Of a DNA stretch of 5,478 nt, positions 1 to 5,457 are shown piece by piece (the first letter of the stretch is position 1; each line of letters opens with the position of its first letter). The translations under genes were made by a program, and so were the position numbers. The notes under the pieces were generated by a model. It was given only the letters and a program-made list of their open reading frames with translations, had not been told where the DNA came from and searched no databases. The stretch spans positions 1 through 5,478 of the forward strand of contig CAZTFS010000119.1 in the NCBI GenBank assembly GCA_964613045.1. Direction: 5' to 3'. Source of the DNA: UBA1081 sp964613045 (GTDB lineage Bacteria; Bacillota; Clostridia; Oscillospirales; Acutalibacteraceae).

Positions 1-51
1 ACAATTGTAAATTGTACATTGTACATTGTTAATTGGTTCAACAAATTATTG
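1..51. repeat. End of an AT-rich heptad-repeat element (copy 1)
   Basis: Tandem 7-nt units of the form ATTGTAM start at position 4 (ATTGTAA, ATTGTAC, ATTGTAC, ATTGTTA, then a degenerate ATTGGTT). They are followed by an edge ending ACAAATTATTG. Positions 1-51 match 2223-2273 in the same orientation with three differences (positions 3, 39 and 40), so this is a second copy of the right end of the element at 2139-2273. The rest of this copy, if intact, lies left of the window. It sits directly downstream of the minus-strand esterase gene, whose stop codon begins two bases after the repeat edge, so it may form part of that gene's 3' end. No coding potential is seen. Confidence 0.8.
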
Positions 52-52
52 T

Positions 53-682
53 TTACCCCAAATCAATCATTGCCTTCACGAGCTCTTCTTTTATAAGCTG
101 ATGCCCTGCCGCTGTGGGATGAACTCCGTCTGCACTCCAGTATCCGGTATCTCCGTCTGATGAAACATCGTCAAACAGCTCCTGCAAAGGAACAAAGCTT
201 AAAGAGTATTTCCCGGCAACACGTTTTGCCGCTTCGGCACGCTTTTTTACTTCAGAACTGAACATTTCCCACATTTCCTTTGTGGCAGTACCCTTTAAAA
301 CAAAAGGCTCAAGAATAATGATTTTTATGTCGGGCAGTGCATTTTTTATCTCTTCGATAAGCATTCCGTATATTTTTTCATATTTTTCTTCATCAACACC
401 GCATTGCATCGTCAGTTCATGGGAAACATCGTTGACCCCCACAAGAATCGACATATAATCTGGATTTAGATTGATGATATCTTCCTTGATACGGGCATAA
501 ACATCGGTAATGCGATCACCGCTTACTCCACGGTTCAAAAAGCAGAGCTCGTCCTTTCTGTTCTTTAAAAAATCAGCGGCAACAAGCAGCGGATAGCCTG
601 TACCCAGTCCGAAATTGACTCTGTCGTCATCTTCTCTGTTTGAATCCGTTATTGAGTCCCCTTGAAATAAAAACATCTTCAT
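53..682 (-). CDS. SGNH/GDSL-family hydrolase, probable cytosolic carbohydrate esterase
   Basis: Serine esterase of the SGNH/GDSL fold, 209 residues, a normal length for a single-domain member. All four signature blocks are visible: GDSIT with the nucleophile Ser10, the block II glycine in RGVSGD (52-56), GVND with Asn84 in block III, and DGVHP with Asp185 and His188 completing the triad. The GLGTGY segment (25-30) and the PDYMSILVGVND stretch (74-85) resemble intracellular xylo-oligosaccharide deacetylases such as Geobacillus Axe2. The catalytic block starts at residue 8 with no signal peptide, so the enzyme should be cytosolic and may remove acetyl groups from imported sugars; the substrate is inference. 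The ATG at 680-682 is preceded by a strong GGAGGTG on the minus strand. It is transcribed alone, divergently from the YkgJ-like/PHP unit. Lysophospholipase or arylesterase activity cannot be excluded. Confidence 0.93.
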   Translation of the reverse strand: MKMFLFQGDSITDSNREDDDRVNFGLGTGYPLLVAADFLKNRKDELCFLNRGVSGDRITDVYARIKEDIINLNPDYMSILVGVNDVSHELTMQCGVDEEKYEKIYGMLIEEIKNALPDIKIIILEPFVLKGTATKEMWEMFSSEVKKRAEAAKRVAGKYSLSFVPLQELFDDVSSDGDTGYWSADGVHPTAAGHQLIKEELVKAMIDLG

Positions 683-709
683 TCCAACACCTCCGAAAAT
701 CTTTTCTTT

Positions 710-738
710 ATTTTAGCATTACATATCTGTAATTTCAA
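710..738 (-). promoter_or_regulatory. Sigma-A-type promoter of the SGNH hydrolase gene
   Basis: On the minus strand, TTGAAA (733-738) and TAAAAT (710-715) are separated by exactly 17 nt. The expected transcription start is near 703, giving a leader of about 20 nt that contains the GGAGGTG ribosome binding site. The call rests on consensus match and position only. Confidence 0.65.
718..733. promoter_or_regulatory. Palindrome inside the -35/-10 spacer, possible operator
   Basis: ATTACA-TATC-TGTAAT is a perfect 6-bp inverted repeat with a 4-nt centre. It fills most of the spacer of the minus-strand promoter (710-738), a classic position for a repressor site. No regulator gene lies in the window. 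In AT-rich DNA such a palindrome can also occur by chance. Confidence 0.35.
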
Positions 739-760
739 GACTTAATAATGAGTGTTTAGC

Positions 761-789
761 TTGCACTTATCAACAAAATCATTTATAAT
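761..789 (+). promoter_or_regulatory. Sigma-A-type promoter of the YkgJ-like/PHP gene pair
   Basis: TTGCAC (761-766) and a perfect TATAAT (784-789) are separated by 17 nt. The predicted start site is near 796, inside the AGGTGA ribosome binding site at 795-800. The leader before the ATG at 806 would therefore be only about 10 nt, which is unusually short. It diverges from the minus-strand promoter at 710-738, with the two -35 boxes about 22 nt apart. Confidence 0.55.
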
Positions 790-794
790 ATATC

Positions 795-800
795 AGGTGA
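795..800 (+). promoter_or_regulatory. Ribosome binding site that decides the start at 806
   Basis: AGGTGA ends 5 nt before the ATG at 806. The in-frame GTG at 752 has no Shine-Dalgarno sequence and lies upstream of the predicted promoter boxes, so the 18 residues it would add are rejected. Confidence 0.65.
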
Positions 801-805
801 CTAAA

Positions 806-1306
806 ATGAATGAAAAAATTTATCTTATAAACAAAGCCTATGAAATGCTCGAACGCATCACACCCCTCGTTTACGACTGCGGTAAGCTCTGCGGCGGCAA
901 ATGCTGTAAGGGGGACGGAAAAACGGGAATGTGGCTGTTTCCCTGTGAAGAAGAATTATTTTCAGGCAACGAAGACTTTAAAATTCTTGACTGTGAAGGC
1001 AATTTCGGTTATAAAATGATAGTCTGCAACGGCATCTGCGACAGAAGAACAAGACCTCTCGCCTGCCGTATCTATCCTTATTTTCCGATGATTAAGGAGG
1101 ACGGTTTTGACGTAAGAGCCGACATAAGAGGTATCGGAAGCTGTCCGATCCTTCACAATAATATAAAAGCTGACCATGCTTTTTTAAGACAGATACGAAA
1201 AATTGCACACCTTTTTTCAAGGGATGAAGAAATGAAAAAATATATTGAAGATATCAATTCAATGCTCGATGAAATTGAAGAGCTTGCAGTGAGGACGACA
1301 CTATGA
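806..1306 (+). CDS. YkgJ-like cysteine cluster protein (putative Zn/Fe-binding, CxxCxxCC type)
   Basis: A 166-residue protein with ten cysteines. The first cluster is C25-x3-C29-x3-C33-C34. Further cysteines lie at 47, 63, 74, 78, 87 and 113. The stretch TRPLACRIYPYFP (82-94) is the typical second half of the CxxCxxCC (YkgJ, putative zinc- or iron-chelating) family. The molecular role of this family is not established; metal binding is predicted from the cysteines. The C-terminal third (about 125-162) is charged and helical-looking. No signal peptide or membrane segment is seen, so it should be cytosolic. The ATG at 806 is chosen for its AGGTGA site. The TGA stop overlaps the ATG of the PHP gene by 4 nt (ATGA), so the two are one transcription unit and probably translationally coupled. 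Confidence 0.85.
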   Translation: MNEKIYLINKAYEMLERITPLVYDCGKLCGGKCCKGDGKTGMWLFPCEEELFSGNEDFKILDCEGNFGYKMIVCNGICDRRTRPLACRIYPYFPMIKEDGFDVRADIRGIGSCPILHNNIKADHAFLRQIRKIAHLFSRDEEMKKYIEDINSMLDEIEELAVRTTL

Positions 1307-2133
1307 ACGGATATATCGATCTTCATACACATTCCACCTGCTCGGACGGAACATTTACCCCAACGGAAGTGGTAAAAGAAGCCGCAAAAGCGGGACTTCG
1401 TGCAATCGCTCTGACCGACCATGACACAGTTGACGGCTTGGAAGAAGCTGTTGAAGCAGGTAAAAAATACGGCTTAGAAGTCATAACGGGAATTGAATTT
1501 TCCGTTGCAAGTGACACGGAAATGCATCTTCTCGGGCTTAATTTTTCCCTTAACTGCCCCGAAATCAAAAATATTCTTGATGAAATGATAATTCAGCGTG
1601 ATCTGAGAAACTACAAAGTAATTGACCTGCTCGCAGAGCTCGGCATTCATATCACGATCGATGACATTCTCGCAGAAGCAACATCAAAGGTAACGGGCAG
1701 AAGTCAGATTGCAAAAGCTATGCTGAAAAAAGGCTATGTCAGCACCATAAAAGAGGCTTTTGACAGATATTTATCCTTCGGCAAGCCTGCATTTGTGGAG
1801 AGAAGCACATTATCCCCCGAAAAAGCCATTGAAATTATAAAAAAAAGCGGGGGAATCTCTTCCCTTGCACATCTTAATCAGACAGGTAAATGCGACGAAG
1901 AGCTTTATAAGATACTTACGAACCTTAAGAACGCCGGACTTGATGCCGTTGAGGGATATTATACAGAATACACCGAAGACATGAATCTGAGATACCGTAA
2001 AATGGCAGCTGATATAGGGCTGAAGCTCACGGGCGGCTCGGATTTCCACGGCAGTAACAAGGACGGTTATAATATCGGCACAGGCAAAGGAAACCTGCGA
2101 ATACCGTATGAATTATTGAAATCGTTAAGATAA
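1303..2133 (+). CDS. PHP-domain phosphoesterase, YciV / 3',5'-nucleoside bisphosphate phosphatase type
   Basis: Metal-dependent phosphoesterase of the PHP superfamily, 276 residues, full length for the YciV/TrpH-like group. Visible metal ligands are His8 and His10 (DLHTHS), Asp15, His40 (LTDHD), Glu65 (GIEFS), His75 (HLLGL), His190 (SLAH), and Asp247 and His249 (GSDFHG). Between the two halves of the PHP fold, residues about 95-170 form the helical insertion typical of this group, including GRSQIAKAM and YLSFGKPAFVER. Characterised relatives hydrolyse 3'-phosphate from nucleoside 3',5'-bisphosphates (pAp-type) or trim short RNA 5' ends. The exact substrate here is inference, and a histidinol-phosphatase-like role is less likely from the motif set. 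Translation starts at ATG 1303, overlapping the upstream stop, with GTGAGGA 7 nt before it. It is cytosolic, with no signal peptide. Confidence 0.92.
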   Translation: MNGYIDLHTHSTCSDGTFTPTEVVKEAAKAGLRAIALTDHDTVDGLEEAVEAGKKYGLEVITGIEFSVASDTEMHLLGLNFSLNCPEIKNILDEMIIQRDLRNYKVIDLLAELGIHITIDDILAEATSKVTGRSQIAKAMLKKGYVSTIKEAFDRYLSFGKPAFVERSTLSPEKAIEIIKKSGGISSLAHLNQTGKCDEELYKILTNLKNAGLDAVEGYYTEYTEDMNLRYRKMAADIGLKLTGGSDFHGSNKDGYNIGTGKGNLRIPYELLKSLR

Positions 2134-2138
2134 ATCAG

Positions 2139-2273
2139 AATTTATCAATGAACAATTTACAATTTACAATTTACAATGTACAATGATTTACAAAAAAAAA
2201 CCGCCTGCATCGCTGCATCTGCACGATTGTAAATTGTACATTGTACATTGTTAATTGGTTTGACAAATTATTG
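2139..2273. repeat. Palindromic MITE-like element made of 7-nt tandem units (copy 2)
   Basis: The left arm has five tandem heptads at 2152-2186 (ACAATTT three times, ACAATGT, ACAATGA). The right arm has their complement at 2226-2253 (ATTGTAA, ATTGTAC, ATTGTAC, ATTGTTA). Positions 2151-2177 pair with 2226-2252 with two mismatches, giving a hairpin of about 27 bp. Imperfect terminal inverted repeats AATTTATCAA (2139-2148) and TTGACAAATT (2260-2269) lie further out. The centre holds a run of nine or more A and a GC-richer segment with an octamer repeat (CTGCATCG, CTGCATCT). There is no ORF. The right end recurs at 1-51. It fills almost all of the gap between the PHP gene and the next promoter and may also act as a 3' end for the PHP transcript. 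A non-autonomous mobile element is inference; exact ends and a target duplication are not resolved. Confidence 0.7.
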
Positions 2274-2281
2274 GTTTTCTA

Positions 2282-2310
2282 TTGATTTTATTTCGTTACT
2301 TTGATATAAT
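2282..2310 (+). promoter_or_regulatory. Sigma-A-type promoter of the flavoprotein operon
   Basis: TTGATT (2282-2287) and a perfect TATAAT (2305-2310) are 17 nt apart. The expected start is near 2317, giving a leader of about 33 nt with GGAG at 2338-2341 before the ATG at 2350. It begins just beyond the right edge of the repeat element. Confidence 0.7.
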
Positions 2311-2349
2311 ATTTTTTGTATGAATTTTATTTTAAAAGGAGATATATAA

Positions 2350-3783
2350 ATGATGTACGATATTGCGATCGTCGGTGCCGGTGTGACCGGTGCAATGACA
2401 GCCCGTGCTCTTTCCAAGCTTGATCTTAAGATCGCTCTTCTTGAAAAGTGCAACGATGTTGCCATGGGTGCTACAAAGGCGAACAGCGGAATAGTACACG
2501 CAGGCTTTGATGCGGCTGAAGGCTCACTCATGGCTCAGATGAATGTCAAGGGCTGTGCTATGATGTCCGAAACCTGCAAAAAACTCAATGTTCCTTACAA
2601 AAACAACGGCTCTCTCGTTGTTGCTTTTTCCGATGAGGAAACGGAACATCTCAAAACTCTTTACGCAAGAGGTGTCGCTAACGGCGTTCCCGAGCTTTCC
2701 ATTCTTTCAAAGGAAGAGCTGCTTGAAAAAGAGCCTAATCTTAACCCCGATTCTTTCGGTGCTCTTTATGCTCCCACCGCAGGTATCGTATGTCCTTATG
2801 AGCTGACTATTGCTGCCGCTGAATGTGCTGTGAGCAACGGTGTTGAGTTCATCAGAAACTGCGAAGTAAAAGCAATTGAAACTGATGATGAAAAGATAAC
2901 TCTTAACACGACTCAGGGCAAAATTGAAGCTAAATATATTATCAATGCGGCAGGCGTTTTCTCTGATGACCTTGCACGCATGGCAGGCGACGACTCTGTC
3001 AGCATCACCGCAAGAAGAGGTGAATATTTCCTTCTTGACAGAGCTGTGGGCGACACGGTAAGCCACACTATCTTCCAGTGCCCAAGCAAAATGGGTAAAG
3101 GTATTCTCGTATCCCCCACCGTTGACGGCAATCTTCTCGTAGGTCCCACTGCTGAGGATATTGACGACAAGTCAAATGTCAGCACAACAAATTCAGGTCT
3201 TAACGATGTAAAGAAATATGCAGTAAAGAGCGTTCCCTCAGTTAACACAAGAAATGCAATCACTTCCTTTACAGGTCTTCGTGCTCATGCCGCTGCCCAT
3301 GAATTTATTATCGGCATCAGCGAAAAGAACGGAAGACTCATCAATGCGGCAGGTATAGAGTCCCCCGGACTTTCATCTGCTCCTGCAATAGCTGAGTACA
3401 TCGAAAACATTGTAAAGGGTATCTTTACAGATGCGGCTGTCAAGGCTGATTACGACGACACAAGAGAAGCTCCCGTCAGATTCAGACACATGACTGATGA
3501 AGAGCGAGCTGAGCTTATAAAGAAAAACAGTGCTTACGGCAGAATAATCTGCCGCTGTGAAACTATCACAGAGGGCGAGATAATCGACGCTGTCAGAGCT
3601 CCTGCAGGTGCAAGAGACGTTGACGGTGTAAAGAGAAGAACAAGAGCAGGTATGGGCAGATGTCAGGGCGGCTTCTGCGGTTCAAAGGTAGTTGAGATAC
3701 TTGCCCGTGAACTCGGTTGCGACATAAACGAGATCACAAAGTTCGGCGGCAATTCAAACATTCTGTTCGATAAAACAAAGTGA
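2350..3783 (+). CDS. GlpA-like FAD-dependent oxidoreductase with C-terminal [2Fe-2S] BFD domain
   Basis: A 477-residue flavoprotein of the DAO family. The N-terminal Rossmann motif GAGVTG (9-14) is followed by Glu32, the usual ribose-binding acid. TKANSGIVHAG (42-52) is typical of the glycerol-3-phosphate dehydrogenase / 2-hydroxyglutarate oxidase branch. GLRA (309-312) and NAAGIESPGLSSAP (332-345) form the C-terminal FAD site. Residues about 398-455 are a BFD-type iron-sulfur domain with C401-x-C403 and C438-x4-C443 as ligands. The architecture matches GlpA, the catalytic subunit of anaerobic glycerol-3-phosphate dehydrogenase, but is shorter than the E. coli protein (about 540 residues). 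No membrane segment is present. It is the first gene of a three-gene operon. The next gene's ribosome binding site overlaps this stop codon. The first of two adjacent ATGs is chosen for its spacing of 8 nt from GGAG. Glycerol-3-phosphate is the likely substrate; L-2-hydroxyglutarate or another 2-hydroxyacid remains possible. Confidence 0.9.
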   Translation: MMYDIAIVGAGVTGAMTARALSKLDLKIALLEKCNDVAMGATKANSGIVHAGFDAAEGSLMAQMNVKGCAMMSETCKKLNVPYKNNGSLVVAFSDEETEHLKTLYARGVANGVPELSILSKEELLEKEPNLNPDSFGALYAPTAGIVCPYELTIAAAECAVSNGVEFIRNCEVKAIETDDEKITLNTTQGKIEAKYIINAAGVFSDDLARMAGDDSVSITARRGEYFLLDRAVGDTVSHTIFQCPSKMGKGILVSPTVDGNLLVGPTAEDIDDKSNVSTTNSGLNDVKKYAVKSVPSVNTRNAITSFTGLRAHAAAHEFIIGISEKNGRLINAAGIESPGLSSAPAIAEYIENIVKGIFTDAAVKADYDDTREAPVRFRHMTDEERAELIKKNSAYGRIICRCETITEGEIIDAVRAPAGARDVDGVKRRTRAGMGRCQGGFCGSKVVEILARELGCDINEITKFGGNSNILFDKTK

Positions 3784-3788
3784 GGTGG
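3782..3788 (+). promoter_or_regulatory. Ribosome binding site overlapping the previous stop; sets the start at 3794
   Basis: GAGGTGG begins inside the TGA stop codon of the GlpA-like gene and lies about 6 nt before ATG 3794. The GTG at 3785 that could extend the next frame is part of this Shine-Dalgarno sequence and so is not the start. Confidence 0.75.
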
Positions 3789-3793
3789 GAATA

Positions 3794-5050
3794 ATGATCA
3801 ACTATGATCTTGTAGTAGTCGGCGGCGGTCCTGCAGGTATGGCAGCAGCTCTTAAGGCTAAAGAATGCGGTGTAGAGAAAATCGTTATTCTCGAACGTGC
3901 CGAAACCCTCGGCGGTATTCTTGAACAGTGTATTCATACAGGCTTCGGTCTTCACTATTTCGGTGAGGAGCTTTCAGGCCCCGAATACGCAGCTAAATTC
4001 ATTGACCTTGTTAAAGAAACCGATATTGATGTAAAGGTCAACACAATGGTTCTTTCAGTCAGTGACGATAAGGTTGTTACCGCTGTCAACACTGTTGACG
4101 GACTTATTCAGATAAAGGCAACGGCAGTTATCCTTGCCATGGGTTGCCGTGAAAGACCCCGAGGAGCACTCCAGATAGCCGGCACAAGAGCTTCGGGTAT
4201 CATGACTGCAGGTACTGCTCAGAAATATGTAAATATTGACGGTTATATGCCGGGAAAAAAGGTCGTTATCCTCGGCTCGGGCGATATCGGTCTTATCATG
4301 GCAAGACGTATGACCCTCGAGGGTGCGGAAGTTAAAGTCGTTTGCGAGCTTATGCCCTTCTCAGGCGGTCTTACAAGAAATATCGTTCAGTGTCTTGACG
4401 ATTTCGGTATTCCCCTTAAGCTTTCCACGACTGTTATCGAAACTCACGGTAAGGAAAGACTCGAAGGCGTTACAATCGCAAAGGTTGACGACAGATTACA
4501 GCCCGTTCCCGGCACTGAAGAATACATCGAATGTGATACTCTTATGCTCTCAGTCGGTCTTATTCCCGAGAACGAGCTTACAAAGCAGGCAGGTATTGCT
4601 CTTGACAGAATAACCAACGGTGCAGTCGTCAACGAAATGAGAGAGACTGACCATGAAGGTATTTTTGCCTGCGGTAACGTTCTCCAGGTGCATGACCTTG
4701 TTGACTATGTTACCCTCGAATCTCAGATCGCAGGTGAGGGTGCGGCAAGATATATTCTCGGCAAGGATTCTGATGAAAAAGTTTACATCAATACTACACC
4801 CGAAAACGGCGTAAGATATATTGTACCTCAGAAAGTAAACATAAAGTCAGAAGAGGACGTTAAGCTTTACTTCCGTGTGGGAGCTATTTACAAGAACAAG
4901 AAGCTGACTGTTGAAGCTGACGGCAACGTTATCTCTTCAAAGAAAAAGGTCAAGCTTGCTCCCGGCGAAATGGAAAATGTGGTTATTCCTGCTGATGTTC
5001 TTGCAACTCTTAATGAGAACAGCACCATCAAGGTAAGAGTGGAGGATTGA
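3794..5050 (+). CDS. GlpB-like FAD/NAD-type oxidoreductase (Pyr_redox_2 fold)
   Basis: A 418-residue two-dinucleotide-binding flavoprotein. The FAD motif GGGPAG lies at 10-15 with Glu34 ending the second strand. A second Rossmann motif, GSGDIG, is at 161-166. LSVGLIPEN (252-260) precedes the closing FAD motif ACGNV (292-296), which has Asn where many relatives have Asp. The thioredoxin-reductase CxxC is absent; instead a single Cys46 sits in EQCIHTGFG beside the flavin-binding start. Residues about 335-418 form a lysine-rich, strand-rich C-terminal extension. It is soluble, with no signal peptide. The gene starts 10 nt after the GlpA-like stop and ends 5 nt before the DUF1667 gene, so the three products probably form one complex. 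Its likely role is passing electrons between the GlpA-like subunit and NAD(P) or another carrier, by analogy with GlpB and NADH-dependent flavoproteins. The partner carrier is inference. Confidence 0.88.
   Translation: MINYDLVVVGGGPAGMAAALKAKECGVEKIVILERAETLGGILEQCIHTGFGLHYFGEELSGPEYAAKFIDLVKETDIDVKVNTMVLSVSDDKVVTAVNTVDGLIQIKATAVILAMGCRERPRGALQIAGTRASGIMTAGTAQKYVNIDGYMPGKKVVILGSGDIGLIMARRMTLEGAEVKVVCELMPFSGGLTRNIVQCLDDFGIPLKLSTTVIETHGKERLEGVTIAKVDDRLQPVPGTEEYIECDTLMLSVGLIPENELTKQAGIALDRITNGAVVNEMRETDHEGIFACGNVLQVHDLVDYVTLESQIAGEGAARYILGKDSDEKVYINTTPENGVRYIVPQKVNIKSEEDVKLYFRVGAIYKNKKLTVEADGNVISSKKKVKLAPGEMENVVIPADVLATLNENSTIKVRVED
5041..5045 (+). promoter_or_regulatory. Ribosome binding site within the preceding gene; sets the start at 5056
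   Basis: A perfect GGAGG lies in the last codons of the GlpB-like gene, 10 nt before ATG 5056. The overlapping TTG at 5047 is only one base from GGAGG, too close to be the start. The arrangement suggests translational coupling. Confidence 0.65.
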
Positions 5051-5055
5051 GCAAA

Positions 5056-5421
5056 ATGAAAAAAGAAATGACATGCGTAGCCTGTCCTTTAGGCTGTCAG
5101 ATAACAGTCGAGCTTGACGGCAGCGAAGTTATCTCCGTTACGGGTAACACCTGTAAAAGAGGCGATGCCTATGCAAAAACAGAGATTACAAATCCCGTCC
5201 GTTCAATTCATTCTACAGTCAAAATCAACGGCGGCGAACACCCCGTCGTTCCCTGCAAAACAAGCGGTCCTATCCCCAAGGGTGCAATTTTCGACGTAAT
5301 GAAAGAGATCAACAATGTCACTGTTGACGCACCTGTTAAAATAGGTCAGGTGTTCATTGAAAATGTTTGCGGCACAGGTGTTGACATTGTGGCTACAAAC
5401 AACAATAACGGAAAACAGTAA
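5056..5421 (+). CDS. DUF1667-family small cysteine-cluster protein, probable electron-transfer subunit
   Basis: A 121-residue protein, full length for the DUF1667 family. The N-terminus carries C7-x2-C10-x3-C14 (TCVACPLGC) and C33 in NTCKRGD. This spacing resembles the [4Fe-4S] segment at the N-terminus of molybdopterin oxidoreductases, so an iron-sulfur cluster is plausible but not proven; zinc is an alternative. Two more cysteines, C67 (VPCKT) and C105 (NVCGTG), lie in the C-terminal half. There is no membrane segment, and the tail is Asn-rich (NNNNGKQ). It is the third gene of the operon, 5 nt after the GlpB-like gene. Its constant company with GlpA-like and GlpB-like flavoproteins in Clostridia and Thermotoga, recalled from general knowledge, supports a role as the third subunit in place of GlpC. 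No biochemical function for the family is known to me. Confidence 0.87.
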   Translation: MKKEMTCVACPLGCQITVELDGSEVISVTGNTCKRGDAYAKTEITNPVRSIHSTVKINGGEHPVVPCKTSGPIPKGAIFDVMKEINNVTVDAPVKIGQVFIENVCGTGVDIVATNNNNGKQ

Positions 5422-5457
5422 CTCGTAGGGACGCCCATCGGGCGTCCGTTTGAGTTA
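5419..5457. repeat. GC-rich hairpin after the operon; REP-like palindrome, possible transcript end
   Basis: A perfect 8-bp inner stem (GGACGCCC 5429-5436 with GGGCGTCC 5440-5447, loop ATC) is enclosed by a 6-bp outer stem (TAACTC 5419-5424 with GAGTTA 5452-5457). The outer left arm includes the TAA stop codon of the DUF1667 gene. Only a short T run follows the inner stem and A-rich sequence follows the outer one, so it is not a canonical intrinsic terminator. The GTAGGGACG...CGTCCG core looks like the dispersed GC-rich palindromes found between genes in gut Clostridia, recalled and not searched. It may stabilise or end the operon transcript. Confidence 0.55.

Noticed and set aside
292..295. 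No protein-level frameshift or broken catalytic motif found in the esterase or other genes
   Set aside because: Each coding sequence was checked for its family signature residues and all are present, so no pseudogene is called.
752..805. Upstream GTG start adding 18 residues to the YkgJ-like protein
   Set aside because: No ribosome binding site before it, it lies upstream of the predicted promoter boxes, and the ATG at 806 has AGGTGA at good spacing.
1153..1422. Minus-strand open frame across the YkgJ-like/PHP junction
   Set aside because: Low-complexity Ser/Ile-rich translation and antisense to two well-supported genes.
2116..2130. Possible catabolite-repression (cre) site, one mismatch from WTGNAANCGNWWNCA
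   Set aside because: It lies within the last codons of the PHP gene, nearly 190 nt upstream of the operon -10 box and beyond the repeat element; a degenerate match like this is easily accidental.
2192..2225. Minus-strand terminator from the T run and GC-rich segment in the repeat centre
   Set aside because: Only a 4-bp TGCA stem with a GCGA loop can form there and no minus-strand gene ends nearby.
2913..3263. Minus-strand open frames inside the GlpA-like gene (also 2707-3066)
   Set aside because: No recognisable motifs, and they are antisense shadows of a well-supported coding sequence.
3785..3793. GTG start three codons earlier for the GlpB-like gene
   Set aside because: This GTG is inside the GAGGTGG Shine-Dalgarno sequence for the ATG at 3794.
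5047..5055. TTG start overlapping the GlpB-like stop for the DUF1667 gene
   Set aside because: It is one base after GGAGG, too close for initiation; ATG 5056 fits better.
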